From the NCBI RefSeq assembly GCF_963666255.1, contig NZ_OY762656.1, forward strand, positions 1,798,001 through 1,862,000: a stretch of DNA of 64,000 bases. Direction: 5' to 3'. The notes under the pieces are model-generated. The model worked only from the letters and a program-made list of their open reading frames with translations. It ran no database searches and had not been told where the DNA came from. Positions 1 to 9,170 of this stretch are shown here, in pieces. Source of the stretch: an uncultured Propionivibrio sp. (GTDB taxonomy: Bacteria; Pseudomonadota; Gammaproteobacteria; Burkholderiales; Rhodocyclaceae). The position numbers were made by a program, and so were the translations under genes. How positions within the stretch are numbered: the stretch's first letter is position 1; every line of letters begins with the position of its first letter.

Positions 1-228
1 TTCGCGCAGCGGCGCGATGCCCTGCGTGACGCCGTACTGGAAGGCCTGGGCGCCGGCCCCGACGAGGACGCGCTCGGCGGCGACGCGAATGTCATCGACC
101 GGGAACAGTTCGGGCGCCGGGAGTCCGCCGGCGAATGAAATGACGTCGGGACGCTCGGTCATCTTGAGCATTTCGCGGATGGTCGAGGGCTTCATGCTGC
201 GCATGCGGTCGGAGAAGCGGTAGGGCAC
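1..228 (-). CDS. PLP-dependent aminotransferase, N-terminal part (cut by window edge)
   Basis: The minus strand reads from a GTG at 228, preceded by an AGGAG ribosome site, to the window edge, giving 76 codons. The protein begins VPYRFSDRMRSM and contains FAGGLPAPELFP and YGVTQGIAPLRE, the N-terminal signature of fold-type I aminotransferases of the LysN/2-aminoadipate group. The family transfers amino groups from amino acids to 2-oxo acids using pyridoxal phosphate; the substrate cannot be read from this part. It is divergent from a MocR-type regulator, a common arrangement in which the regulator controls the enzyme. The catalytic lysine lies outside the window. Confidence 0.8.
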   Translation of the reverse strand, partial: MPYRFSDRMRSMKPSTIREMLKMTERPDVISFAGGLPAPELFPVDDIRVAAERVLVGAGAQAFQYGVTQGIAPLRE

Positions 229-260
229 GTCGGACTCCTGATGAAAACGGATCAGGAAAT

Positions 261-329
261 TGTACGGGCGTGGTACAGTACAGACAATAACAAATTCCGG
301 GATTTGTATGATTTCTGTGACAGTACAGA
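261..329. promoter_or_regulatory. Repeated ACAGTACAGA elements, candidate MocR operator
   Basis: ACAGTACAGA occurs at 275-284 and again at 320-329, 45 bp apart in the same orientation, and TGTAC also occurs at 261-265. The first copy lies between the divergent aminotransferase and MocR genes and the second covers codons 5-8 of the regulator. MocR proteins of known systems bind direct repeats in such divergent regions, so autoregulation is a reasonable inference. No binding data are available from sequence. Confidence 0.45.
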
Positions 330-1705
330 TTGATCGCGATGCGGCTGTCCCGTTGCGCACGCAGATCGCCTCGGCCTATACGGCGGCGATTCGCGAGGGT
401 CGGCTTGTCGCCGGGACGGTGCTGCCGTCGGTGCGCGCCTTGTCGGGACGTCTTGGCGTCAGTCCGGTGACGGTCGCTGCCGCCTACCGCGATCTGTGCG
501 CGACCGGGCTGGCGACGGCGCTACCGCGTTCCGGCGTGCGCGTTTCCGGGGTGCCGGTCGCGCCGGTCGCCGAGCGACGCGGCTTCGAACTCAACCGCAT
601 CGAACCGGATTTGCGCCGGCATCCGGTGGCTGAATGTGCGCGCCTGATTGGCGAGGTGGCCCGCGATCCGGCAGCCGGCGGCTATGCCGAGTATCGTGGT
701 GAACGGGTCTTGCGCGACGCGATCGCCGCCTTTGACCGGACGCTGGGCATCGACGTCGACCCGGCCAGCAGCTTGCTGATCACCTCCGGTGCGCAGCAGG
801 CGCTCAGCCTGCTCGGTCGTGTCTGGCCGGTCGGCACGGCCGTGGCGGTCGAGGATCCCTGCTATCCGGGCGCGCGCCTGGCCTTTGCCGGGGCCGGCGC
901 AACGCTGGTGCCGCTGGCGGTCGGCGAGGATGGCCCCGAGGCGGCGGCGCTGAACATACTGGCCGAACCGGGACGTGTCGCCGCCTTCTATTGCTGTCCG
1001 ACGCATGCCAACCCGACTGGCCTTAGTTGGTCCGAGGCGGCGCGTCGGCGCGTTCTCGCGGCCGCGCAGCGGGGCGGCGCCTGGCTGATCGAGGACGATT
1101 ATCTCGGCGACCTCGACGCAACGCCGGAAGCGCTGCCGCGCCTGGCGGCACTGGCCGGCGAGTATCCGGGCGCCCGGGTCGTCCGCGTCCGCACTTTTTC
1201 CAAGACGCTCCTGCCGGCGCTGCGGCTTGCCGGCGTCTCGGCCGAACCGGCGCTGATCGCGCGCCTGCTGGCGCTCAAGGTTGCCGACGATCTCGGTTGC
1301 TCGGCCTTGCTGCAGCGTGCTTTGGCGGCATTCCTCTGCGAAGGCGGCTACCAGCGCCATCTCGAGCGCGTGCGGCCGGGCTATGTCGCGGTGCGGCAGC
1401 ATCTCTCGGCCGCTTTGGCGGGCCTTGCTCCGGCCATCACCTTTGCCGGTCCGTTCGGCGGCTTCTGCCTGCTTGGCCGGCTTGCGTCGGGTATCGATAC
1501 GAGCCGTTTTCTGGCCGAGTGCGCCCAGCTTGGCCTGCAACTCACGCCCGGTGCTGATTACTGGGCCGACGGCCTCTCCGGCAGCGACTGTTTCCGCATG
1601 GGCTTCGGGGCGCTGGCGCCGGATGAGGTGGCGACCGTCGTCGGCCTGCTCGGACGCGCTGCGCTGCTCGCGTCCGCGCCGACTGCCGCACGTTCGCTGT
1701 TATGA
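308..1705 (+). CDS. MocR-family (GntR wHTH plus aminotransferase) transcriptional regulator
   Basis: The product is 465 residues from the ATG at 308; an in-frame start at 260 exists but the conserved protein begins near MISVTVQIDRDA. Residues about 10-75 form a GntR-type winged helix (IREGRLVAGTVLPSVRALSGRL). The rest is a fold-type I aminotransferase-like domain with CPTHANPTGLSW and FSKTLLPALRLAG, where Lys299 is the expected PLP-binding lysine. MocR proteins sense PLP or PLP-amino acid adducts and usually regulate a neighbouring gene, here the divergent aminotransferase. The effector is unknown. Family call is firm; target is inferred from position and the ACAGTACAGA repeats. Confidence 0.9.
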   Translation: MISVTVQIDRDAAVPLRTQIASAYTAAIREGRLVAGTVLPSVRALSGRLGVSPVTVAAAYRDLCATGLATALPRSGVRVSGVPVAPVAERRGFELNRIEPDLRRHPVAECARLIGEVARDPAAGGYAEYRGERVLRDAIAAFDRTLGIDVDPASSLLITSGAQQALSLLGRVWPVGTAVAVEDPCYPGARLAFAGAGATLVPLAVGEDGPEAAALNILAEPGRVAAFYCCPTHANPTGLSWSEAARRRVLAAAQRGGAWLIEDDYLGDLDATPEALPRLAALAGEYPGARVVRVRTFSKTLLPALRLAGVSAEPALIARLLALKVADDLGCSALLQRALAAFLCEGGYQRHLERVRPGYVAVRQHLSAALAGLAPAITFAGPFGGFCLLGRLASGIDTSRFLAECAQLGLQLTPGADYWADGLSGSDCFRMGFGALAPDEVATVVGLLGRAALLASAPTAARSLL

Positions 1706-1739
1706 TGACGCCCCGTTTTTGCCTGTTCAGGATGATTCC

Positions 1740-2807
1740 ATGACCGCCGACCGCCGCATTCCCGTGACCGTATTGACCGGTTTTCTCGGCGCCGGCAAGA
1801 CGACGGTGCTCAATCCGCTGCTGCAGCGGCCCGAGATGTGCGGCGCCGCGGTGCTGATCAACGAATTCGGCGAGATCGGCGTCGATCATCTGCTGGTCGA
1901 AAAGGTCGATGACACCATCGTACTGCTCGGTGCTGGTTGCCTGTGCTGTTCGGTTCGCGGTGATCTCCTGCGCGCGCTCAAGGATCTCTTCATGCGCAGC
2001 CTGCGCCGGGAGATTCCGCCGCTGACACGTATCCTCATCGAGACAACGGGGCTCGCCGATCCGGCACCGGTGCTGATGAGCCTGCACGAGGATGCCTTCA
2101 TCGCCGAGCGTTTTCGCGGTGACGGCGTCATCGCCTGCGTCTCGGCGACGCACGGTCTTGCGCAGATCGGCGCGCATACCGAGGCGCTCAAGCAGGCGAC
2201 GATGGCCGACCGCCTGCTGCTGACGAAATGCGATCTCGCCACGCCCGGGGATATCGATGCCGTGTCGGAGCGCTTGCGCGAACTCAATCCCGGCGCGCCG
2301 CAGTGGCGCGTGGCGCAGGGGCAAGTGACGCTCGACGCCGTGCTCGGCGCCGGCGCTTTCGATCCGGACAGCAAACCGGCCGCGGTCGCCGCCTGGCTGG
2401 CCGATGCCGCCGTTCAGGCACAACACCATCATCATCACGATCACCATGACCATGATGAACACGATGCTGATCGTCATGACGCGGCGGTCGGGAGCTTCGT
2501 CCTCGAATTCACCGAACCGTTCGCCTGGGCCGAATTCACCGAGGCCATCGATGTGCTGCTCGGTACCTGTGGCGCCCGCCTGTTGCGGCTCAAGGGGTTG
2601 GTTCATGTCGCCGGCGACCCGCAGCCGCGCGTCATCCAGTGCGTGCAGCACGTCCGCTATCCGTCGGCTTCGCTGGCGGCGTGGCCGGAAACGGGGGCGT
2701 ATGCCGATCGCCACAGCCGGCTCGTCTTCATCGTCAACGACCTGTCGCGCGAGGTGGTGGCCAATGCCTTCCGGCTGTTCTGCAAGGCGCGGCCCGTCGC
2801 TGGCTGA
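1740..2807 (+). CDS. CobW/COG0523-family GTPase, putative metallochaperone
   Basis: The product is 355 residues. Walker A GFLGAGKT is at residues 14-21, the family CxCC metal motif (CLCC) at 67-70, and the base-recognition motif TKCD is present. A histidine/aspartate-rich stretch around residues 222-242 (QHHHHHDHHDHDEHD) separates the GTPase domain from the C-terminal CobW_C domain. COG0523 proteins deliver metals, often zinc, to client enzymes. Nothing in the context identifies the client: there is no cobalamin gene and no obvious Zur site. It lies 34 bp after the MocR gene and could be co-transcribed with it. Confidence 0.88.
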   Translation: MTADRRIPVTVLTGFLGAGKTTVLNPLLQRPEMCGAAVLINEFGEIGVDHLLVEKVDDTIVLLGAGCLCCSVRGDLLRALKDLFMRSLRREIPPLTRILIETTGLADPAPVLMSLHEDAFIAERFRGDGVIACVSATHGLAQIGAHTEALKQATMADRLLLTKCDLATPGDIDAVSERLRELNPGAPQWRVAQGQVTLDAVLGAGAFDPDSKPAAVAAWLADAAVQAQHHHHHDHHDHDEHDADRHDAAVGSFVLEFTEPFAWAEFTEAIDVLLGTCGARLLRLKGLVHVAGDPQPRVIQCVQHVRYPSASLAAWPETGAYADRHSRLVFIVNDLSREVVANAFRLFCKARPVAG

Positions 2808-2898
2808 GTTCTCTGGTCGGCGCGAGGTTTGCACGGCGGGGCGGCGCTTGCGGTAGTATCTGCCTCGGTCTTCCTCGTCATCCGGACAGCATTTCGCC

Positions 2899-4749
2899 GT
2901 GTTCTCCTTTCTCCGCCGCTACTGGCCGTCTTCCCTGCGCCTGCAGCTAATGCTGGTGCTCCTGCCGATCGTCGGCCTGCCGATCATCGCCACCGGTTAC
3001 GTCTTGCGCGAGCATGCGCACGAGGCCTTCCTGCTCGAAAAGCAGGAGCATCTGCAAGGGATCAACGCCCTGCTCGCGCATCATCTCAAGGACGTCGGCG
3101 GCTATGGCGGCCTGGCCGCGCAGGGCGGCGGCGCTGCCTTGAATCGCGATGCGGCGATCGCCCTGCTTAACGGCCGCTTGCGCGATTACTGCGATCAGGT
3201 TGCACAGGCATTTCCGGGCGTCGGCGTCGGTTATTTCCATCTCGGCCTCAATGCCATCATCACCTATGGGCCGAGCGCCCAATATGCCAGCACCGTCGGC
3301 ATGACGATTCCGCCCGAGCATCCGGGCTGGAAGGTGATGCGCAGCGGTACGCCGATGACCGTCAGCGGCGGCCAGGTACGCGGCAACATCATGAACGCGA
3401 TGCTGCCGATCGTTGAAGATGGCACGGTCGTCGGCTATATCTGGGCCAACGAGTTTGTCGATGCCATCGAGCGCCAGGCCGGGTCGATGCGCTTTGCCGT
3501 GCAGACGATGACGCTGGTCGGCTTCGGCCTGTCGCTGGTGGTCATGTTCTTCGTCATCGCCCAGTTGACCAGCAACCTCGAGAAGATCAAGAGCGGTCTC
3601 CTGCGCCTGCGTTTCGACCTGGGCACGCCGATCGCGCCGATCAAGGGCGAGATCGGCGAAATCGTCGAGGCGATCAACGGTCTGGCGCGGGCGCTGCTCG
3701 AGACGCGTTCGATGCACCACAACATCCTCGACAGCCTCGCCGATGCCGTCATTACTGTCGGTCCGGATAATCTGGTGTCGTACATCAATCCGGCGGGCTG
3801 CGACCTCTTTCAGTGCGATGCCGCCGAGGTTGTCGGCAAATCCTATCCGGCGCTGTTCCGTCCTGACGTCAACTTTTCCAGCCCGATCGTCGATACCCTG
3901 CAGACCGGGCGCGAACACCATGGCATCGAGCTCGACTACCCGCTGGCGCACCGCACGCCGCGTGTGCTGGCGAGTACCAGCCTGCTCTTCGACGGGCGCG
4001 GCAAGCCGCTCGGCGTCGTCGCCATCATCCGCGACGTCAGCGAGCGCTACGCCCTGCAGCGGCAGGTGGCACAGAACGAACGGCTGGCGTTGATCGGCGA
4101 GATGGTCGCCGGCATTGCCCATGAATTGCGCACGCCGCTGACTTCGATCCGCGGTTTCGTTCAGTATCTGCAGGGCTCGTCCGATCCGGCCGAGTGGCGC
4201 GAGTACGGCGGCGTCATCATCCGCGAGGTCGATGGCCTGAACCGTATCGTTTCCGAATTGCTCGACCTCGTGCGTCCGCTGCCGCTGCACCGGCTGCCGA
4301 CCGATTTCAACGCGCTCGTCGAGGAGACCGTGCGGCTGGCGCGTGAAAGCGCCGGCGAAGCGCGCATCGAGTTTTCCCTGGCGCTCGACCCGGCCTTGCC
4401 GGCGGTAGCGATCGACCGCGGCCGCATCAAGCAGGTGCTGCTCAACATCTTTGTAAACGCTGTTCAGGCGATCGGCGATGCCGGCACTATCCGCATCCGC
4501 TCGGTCGGCGAGCCGGATCAGGTTCGGCTGATCGTCAGCGACAGTGGTTGCGGCATCCCCGAGGCATTACGCGAACGGATTTTCGATCCGTTCTTCTCGA
4601 CCAAACCGTCGGGGACGGGGTTGGGCATGGCAATTGCAAGGCGAATCGTCGATGGGCATCAGGGCAGGATCGAAATCGACAGCGTCGAGGGACAAGGGTG
4701 TTCCGTGACGCTGATCCTGCCGCTGGCCGGAGAGACGAAGGAACCATGA
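2899..4749 (+). CDS. atoS: Membrane sensor histidine kinase, AtoS-like
   Basis: The 616-residue protein starts at GTG 2899. It has an N-terminal membrane segment, a periplasmic sensor region (about 35-200), a second membrane segment (about 203-222), a linker, a PAS domain (about 275-385), then HisKA with phospho-acceptor His408 (AGIAHELRTPLTSIRG) and an HATPase domain (NIFVNAVQAIG, DSGCGIP, GTGLGMAIA). It overlaps the next gene by 4 bp (ATGA), and the pair precedes CoA-transferase, permease and thiolase genes exactly as atoS-atoC precede atoDAEB in E. coli. The likely signal is acetoacetate or a short-chain fatty acid, inferred from context. Confidence 0.88.
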   Translation: MFSFLRRYWPSSLRLQLMLVLLPIVGLPIIATGYVLREHAHEAFLLEKQEHLQGINALLAHHLKDVGGYGGLAAQGGGAALNRDAAIALLNGRLRDYCDQVAQAFPGVGVGYFHLGLNAIITYGPSAQYASTVGMTIPPEHPGWKVMRSGTPMTVSGGQVRGNIMNAMLPIVEDGTVVGYIWANEFVDAIERQAGSMRFAVQTMTLVGFGLSLVVMFFVIAQLTSNLEKIKSGLLRLRFDLGTPIAPIKGEIGEIVEAINGLARALLETRSMHHNILDSLADAVITVGPDNLVSYINPAGCDLFQCDAAEVVGKSYPALFRPDVNFSSPIVDTLQTGREHHGIELDYPLAHRTPRVLASTSLLFDGRGKPLGVVAIIRDVSERYALQRQVAQNERLALIGEMVAGIAHELRTPLTSIRGFVQYLQGSSDPAEWREYGGVIIREVDGLNRIVSELLDLVRPLPLHRLPTDFNALVEETVRLARESAGEARIEFSLALDPALPAVAIDRGRIKQVLLNIFVNAVQAIGDAGTIRIRSVGEPDQVRLIVSDSGCGIPEALRERIFDPFFSTKPSGTGLGMAIARRIVDGHQGRIEIDSVEGQGCSVTLILPLAGETKEP

Positions 4750-6152
4750 AAGCCGATTATCAGATCCTGATTGTTGACGACGACGAAAGCATCCGGCGCA
4801 TGCTGGCTGCCGTGCTCGCCCGCGAGGGCTTCCAGACGGCAACGGCGCGCGACGGTGAAGAGGGCCTGGCGCTGTTTCGCAGCGGCTCGCCCGATATCGT
4901 CCTGATGGACATCCGCATGCCGGGCCTGTCGGGCATCGAGGCGATGCGCGAGATGCTGGCATTGCGACCGGGCGCGACGGTGATCCTGATGACGGCCTAT
5001 GCCGATCTCGATACGGCCGTGCAGGCGATCAAGAACGGCGTCTTTGACTTTGTCATCAAGCCCTTCGACCTTGCCGAGATCGGGTTGCTCGTCAATCGCG
5101 CCTACCAGATGCGCGAGATGCGGCGGGAAATCCGCAGCCTGCAGCACGAGCTCTCGGAAACCTACCGTTTCGACCGCATCATCACCAACGATCCGGCCAT
5201 GCTGGCACTGTGCGATTCGGTTTCGCGCATCGCTTCGAGCAACGCTTCGGTGGTCATTCATGGTGAGAGCGGCGTCGGCAAGGAATTGCTGGCGGCCTCG
5301 CTGCACTACAACAGCGCGCGGGCGCAGCATCCCTTCGTCAAGGTCAATTGCGGCGCAATTCCGGAAGGTCTGCTCGAGAGCGAGTTCTTCGGCCATGAGA
5401 AAGGCGCGTTCACCGGCGCGGTCACCCGTCGTACCGGCCGTTTCGAGCATGCCGACGGCGGCACGCTCTTTCTCGACGAGATCGGCGAATTGCCGTTGGC
5501 ATTGCAGGTCAAGCTGTTGCGTGTCATCCAGGACCGCGAGTTCGAGCGCGTCGGTGGCGAGAAAACGCTGAAGGTAGATGTGCGGCTGGTCGCCGCGACC
5601 AACCGCGATCTCGAAGCGATGGTCGCTGCCGGCACCTTCCGTCAGGACCTGTTCTACCGGCTCAACGTCGTCAGCCTGTCGGTGCCGCCGCTGCGCGACC
5701 GGCCGACCGACATCGCGTTGCTCGCCGCGCATTTTCTGCGTAAGTTCACGGCCGAACACGGGCGCGAGATCGACGATTTCGACGACCATGCGCTGGCGGT
5801 GATGCAGCGCTATTCCTGGCCGGGCAACGTGCGTGAACTCTCGAACGCGGTCGAGCGGGCAGTGGTCATGGGGTCGGGCAACATGATCCTGGCCGAGGAC
5901 CTGCCGCTGTCGGTGGTGCAGGCGACGCGACAGGCGCCGCTCGCCGGCGACGAGGCGTCGGCGAAGACACTCAAGGAACAGGTGCGCGCCTTCGAAGCCC
6001 GCATCATCCAGCAGGCGCTCGAACGCAACCTCGGCAATCGTTCGCGCACGGCCAACGAACTGGGCATCAGCCGGCGTGCGCTGCTCTACAAGCTGCACGA
6101 ACTCGATCTTGACGGCGACGACTGCGCAGAAGCTGTCGCGAGCTGTGAATGA
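4746..6152 (+). CDS. atoC: Sigma-54-dependent response regulator, AtoC-like
   Basis: The 468-residue protein starts at the ATG overlapping the kinase stop codon. A receiver domain (about 5-120) carries the acidic pair DDDE and phospho-acceptor Asp55 (LMDIRMPG). The AAA+ domain has Walker A GESGVGKE, the sigma-54 contact loop GAFTGA, Walker B TLFLDEIGELP and arginine-finger region LFYRLNVV. A Fis-type helix-turn-helix ends the protein (NRSRTANELGISRRALLYKL). It is a full NtrC-type activator. A matching sigma-54 promoter lies 85 bp downstream, in front of the CoA-transferase genes. Confidence 0.93.
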   Translation: MKADYQILIVDDDESIRRMLAAVLAREGFQTATARDGEEGLALFRSGSPDIVLMDIRMPGLSGIEAMREMLALRPGATVILMTAYADLDTAVQAIKNGVFDFVIKPFDLAEIGLLVNRAYQMREMRREIRSLQHELSETYRFDRIITNDPAMLALCDSVSRIASSNASVVIHGESGVGKELLAASLHYNSARAQHPFVKVNCGAIPEGLLESEFFGHEKGAFTGAVTRRTGRFEHADGGTLFLDEIGELPLALQVKLLRVIQDREFERVGGEKTLKVDVRLVAATNRDLEAMVAAGTFRQDLFYRLNVVSLSVPPLRDRPTDIALLAAHFLRKFTAEHGREIDDFDDHALAVMQRYSWPGNVRELSNAVERAVVMGSGNMILAEDLPLSVVQATRQAPLAGDEASAKTLKEQVRAFEARIIQQALERNLGNRSRTANELGISRRALLYKLHELDLDGDDCAEAVASCE

Positions 6153-6236
6153 AATTGCGCACCTGAGGCCGGTGGACGGTACCGTGAGGCTTCGCTAAGT
6201 CTCGCACCGGTGGTGGTTTGTGCCGACGGCGACGTC

Positions 6237-6252
6237 AGGCACGCATTCTGCA
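6237..6252 (+). promoter_or_regulatory. Sigma-54 (-24/-12) promoter for the ato structural genes
   Basis: AGGCACGCATTCTGCA matches the sigma-54 consensus TGGCACGN4TTGCA at all but two of the defined positions, with the invariant GG (6238-6239) and GC (6250-6251) separated by exactly 10 bp. It lies 45 bp before the CoA-transferase start and directly after an NtrC-type activator gene. Upstream, CCGGTGG is repeated at 6168 and 6208 and ACGGTACCGT (6176-6185) is palindromic; these are possible activator sites but unproven. Confidence 0.75.
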
Positions 6253-6296
6253 TACGCTCCTTGGAAAAAATTCAATGACAAGGAGTGGAACCCACC

Positions 6297-6962
6297 ATGA
6301 GCACCCCCAGCAAGCGCATGACGCATGCCGACTTGCGTCCGAAACTGAAAGATGGCATGAGCATCATGTTCGGCGGCTTTCTCGCCGTCGGCACGCCGCT
6401 CGGCATCGTTCAGGAAATTCTCGACGCCGGCATCAAGGATCTGACCATCATCGGTAACGACACGGCGACGCCGGATTCCGGCATCGGCCGGCTGATTGCC
6501 GCCAAGCGCGTGAAGAAGGTGATCGCCTCGCACATCGGCACCAACGCCGAAACCGGACGGCAAATGATCGCCAAGGAACTGGACGTCGAACTCGTGCCGC
6601 AGGGCACATTGGCCGAACGCATCCGTTGCGGCGGCTCGGGCCTCGGTGGCGTACTGACGCCGACCGGCGTCGGCACCATCGTCGAGGAAGGCAAGACCAA
6701 GCTCAGCTTCGATGGCGTCGAGTACCTCGTCGAACGCGGCCTGCGTGCCGATCTCGCCATTCTCAAGGCTCATATCGCCGACGAGAAGGGCAATCTCGTT
6801 TACCAGCGCGCGGCACGCAACTTCAATCCCCTGATGGCGCTGGCCGCCGATTATGTCGTGGTCGAAGCCGACCGCATCGTTGCTGCCGGCGAGATCGATC
6901 CGGATCTCGTCATGACGCCGGGCGTGCTGGTCGACGCCCTGATTTTGAGCGGGGAGTGCTGA
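6297..6962 (+). CDS. atoD: Acetate/acetoacetate CoA-transferase subunit alpha
   Basis: The 221-residue protein has the alpha-subunit features of class I CoA-transferases: [38 protein letters not shown] and a glycine-rich [16 protein letters not shown] loop. With the beta subunit it moves CoA between acyl-CoA and acetoacetate or short-chain fatty acids in the cytoplasm. The start is the ATG at 6297 with AAGGAG at 6280-6285. Only one base separates its stop from the beta-subunit ATG, so the two are translationally coupled. Confidence 0.93.
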   Translation: MSTPSKRMTHADLRPKLKDGMSIMFGGFLAVGTPLGIVQEILDAGIKDLTIIGNDTATPDSGIGRLIAAKRVKKVIASHIGTNAETGRQMIAKELDVELVPQGTLAERIRCGGSGLGGVLTPTGVGTIVEEGKTKLSFDGVEYLVERGLRADLAILKAHIADEKGNLVYQRAARNFNPLMALAADYVVVEADRIVAAGEIDPDLVMTPGVLVDALILSGEC

Positions 6963-6963
6963 A

Positions 6964-7617
6964 ATGGATGCGAAACAACTGATCGCCAGCCGGGTGGCGC
7001 AGGAATTGAAAGATGGCGACGTGGTGAATCTCGGCATTGGTCTGCCGACGCTGATTCCCGACTATCTGCCGAACGACGTGCATATCACGCTGCAGTCCGA
7101 GAACGGCTTTCTCGGTCTCGGTCCTCTGGATGGAGAACCGCTGCCGGATCTCGTCAATGCCGGCGGCAAGGCCTGCGGCATGGTGCCGGGAACGGCCTTC
7201 TTCGATAGCGCGATGTCATTCGCGATCATCCGCGGCGGACACGTTGATGTCACCGTGCTGGGCGGCTTGCAGGTCGACCAGGAAGGCAATCTCGCTAACT
7301 GGATGGTGCCGGGCAAGATGATTCCAGGCATGGGCGGGGCGATGGACCTGGTGACCGGAGCCAAGCAGGTGATCGTGGCGATGGAGCACGCGACGAAGGA
7401 TGGCGGGGCGAAGATCCTGAAACGCTGCGAACTGCCGCTGACCGCGGCGGGGAAGGTGACGGCGATCGCGACCGAACTCGCCTTCTTCCGCTTCATCGAC
7501 GGCAAGCTGGTGCTGACCGAAACGGCGCCCGGCGTCAGCCTCGACGAGATCCGCGCCAAGACCGCGGCTGATTTCATCGTCAGCCCGGACTGCCGCGAAA
7601 TGTGTTTGCCGGCGTGA
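6964..7617 (+). CDS. atoA: Acetate/acetoacetate CoA-transferase subunit beta
   Basis: The 217-residue protein contains the class I CoA-transferase motif SENGFLGLG, with Glu46 expected to form the covalent glutamyl-CoA thioester. GIGLPTLIPDYL and GGHVDVTVLGGLQVD are also typical of beta subunits. Length and position after the alpha subunit fit AtoA. A 77-bp gap with its own AAGGAG site precedes the permease gene. Confidence 0.93.
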   Translation: MDAKQLIASRVAQELKDGDVVNLGIGLPTLIPDYLPNDVHITLQSENGFLGLGPLDGEPLPDLVNAGGKACGMVPGTAFFDSAMSFAIIRGGHVDVTVLGGLQVDQEGNLANWMVPGKMIPGMGGAMDLVTGAKQVIVAMEHATKDGGAKILKRCELPLTAAGKVTAIATELAFFRFIDGKLVLTETAPGVSLDEIRAKTAADFIVSPDCREMCLPA

Positions 7618-7694
7618 GTACGTAAAACAAGAAAGCAGTCATTCGTAGTCATCATCAATCATCCAATCTCGAATTGGAGTCAAGGAGTAAAACC

Positions 7695-9104
7695 ATGAGT
7701 CAGGAAAAAAGACCCATCCAAGAGGAAGAAGGCGCGATGCAGCGCATGGGCGCGTCACTCGCCAACTGGGCAGAAAAGTGGTTCCCGGACGCCTACGTCT
7801 TCGCGGCGATCGCCGTGCTCGTCGTCGTCGTTGCCGCGCTGGCCATGGGCCGCACGCCGGCCCAGGTGTCGGTGGATTTCGGCAAGTCGTTCTGGAACCT
7901 GATCCCCTTCACCATGCAAATGGCGTTCGTCGTGATCGGTGGCTATATCGTTGCCGTGTCGCCGCCGGTGCGCAAAGTCATCATGTGGCTCGCGCAATTC
8001 CCGAAAACGCCGAAAGTGGCGGTGGCCTATGTCGCCTTCGTGGCGATGGTCGCCTCGCTGCTGAGCTGGGGCTTCAGCCTGATCTTCGCCGGCATCCTGA
8101 TGCGTGAAGTCAGCAAGCGCGTTGCCGGTGTCGATTACCGTGCGATGGGCGCCGCCGGTTATCTTGGCCTGGGTAGTATCTGGGCGCTTGGCCTGTCGTC
8201 ATCGGCCGCGCTGCTGATGGCGACCAAGGGGTCGATCCCGCCGGCTCTGCTCAAGATCAGCGGCGTCATCGCGCTCGCCGACACCTTGTTCACCTGGCAG
8301 AACCTTGTCATGATCGTCGTGCTGCTGGTGCTGTCGGTGTGGATCTGCTACGCCTCGACACCGACCGCCGACAAGGCGAAGACGGTTGAAATGGCCGGCA
8401 TTACCTACAAGGAAGAGAACGAGGATATCGGCACGCCGCAGACGCCGGGCGAAAAGCTGGAATTCAGCCCGGTCCTGACGCTGGTGATCGTTGCCCTCGG
8501 TCTGGTCTATCTGTATGACGTCTTCAGCACCAAGGGGGGGCTGGCAGCGCTCGACCTCAATACCTACAACTTCATGTTCCTGATCGTCGGCATGCTGCTG
8601 CACTGGACGCCGCGCTCCTTCCTGCGCGCCGCCGCCAAGTCGGTACCGATGACCGGCGGTGTGCTGCTGCAGTTCCCGCTCTACGCCGGTATCTTCGGTG
8701 TGCTGATGGGGTCGGGGCTGAACGAAGTGCTGGCGCACTTCTTCGTGTCGATTTCGACGCAGGAAACGCTGCCACTGGTCGGTGGCATCTACTCGGCGAT
8801 CCTCGGTCTGTTCCTGCCGTCCGGCGGTGGCAAGTGGGTCGTTGAAGCGCCGTACCTGCTGCAAGCCGCCAACGAACTGCACGTCAACCTAGCGTGGATG
8901 GTGCAGGTCTACAACGCCGCCGAAGCGCTGCCGAACTTCATCAACCCGTTCTGGATGCTGCCGCTGATGGGTCTGACCGGTGTCAAGGCGCGCGATCTGG
9001 CCGGCTATTCGACGCTGCAGTTGATCTTCCACACCCCGGTGGTCTTGTTGCTGCTCTGGGCGCTCGGTCTGACGCTGCCGTACGTGCCGCCGGTTCTCGG
9101 GTAA
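7695..9104 (+). CDS. atoE: Short-chain fatty acid permease, AtoE family
   Basis: The 469-residue integral membrane protein has about 10-12 hydrophobic helices, starting around residue 30 (FAAIAVLVVVVAALAMG). Family-typical stretches are MQMAFVVIGGYIVA, SLLSWGFSLIFAG and FLPSGGGKWVVEAPYLL near the C-terminus. AtoE proteins take up short-chain fatty acids or acetoacetate. The start at 7695 follows AAGGAG. Its place between the CoA-transferase and thiolase genes supports the substrate class. Confidence 0.9.
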   Translation: MSQEKRPIQEEEGAMQRMGASLANWAEKWFPDAYVFAAIAVLVVVVAALAMGRTPAQVSVDFGKSFWNLIPFTMQMAFVVIGGYIVAVSPPVRKVIMWLAQFPKTPKVAVAYVAFVAMVASLLSWGFSLIFAGILMREVSKRVAGVDYRAMGAAGYLGLGSIWALGLSSSAALLMATKGSIPPALLKISGVIALADTLFTWQNLVMIVVLLVLSVWICYASTPTADKAKTVEMAGITYKEENEDIGTPQTPGEKLEFSPVLTLVIVALGLVYLYDVFSTKGGLAALDLNTYNFMFLIVGMLLHWTPRSFLRAAAKSVPMTGGVLLQFPLYAGIFGVLMGSGLNEVLAHFFVSISTQETLPLVGGIYSAILGLFLPSGGGKWVVEAPYLLQAANELHVNLAWMVQVYNAAEALPNFINPFWMLPLMGLTGVKARDLAGYSTLQLIFHTPVVLLLLWALGLTLPYVPPVLG

Positions 9105-9117
9105 ACTGTTTTAACGG

Positions 9118-9144
9118 GCGGTCACGACAGCGTGTTGTGACCGC
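9118..9144 (+). other. Intergenic hairpin between atoE and atoB
   Basis: GCGGTCACGACA and TGTTGTGACCGC can form a 12-bp stem with one G-T pair and a 3-base loop. No T-run follows, so it is not a typical intrinsic terminator. It could stabilise or process the operon mRNA between the permease and thiolase cistrons. That role is inferred. Confidence 0.5.
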
Positions 9145-9170
9145 TTCCTCCATTTTCTGAAGGGTCGATC

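Noticed and set aside
521-6098. Long antisense reading frames opposite the MocR, CobW, atoS and atoC genes
   Set aside because: They mirror the codon pattern of GC-rich genes on the other strand and have no recognisable domains.
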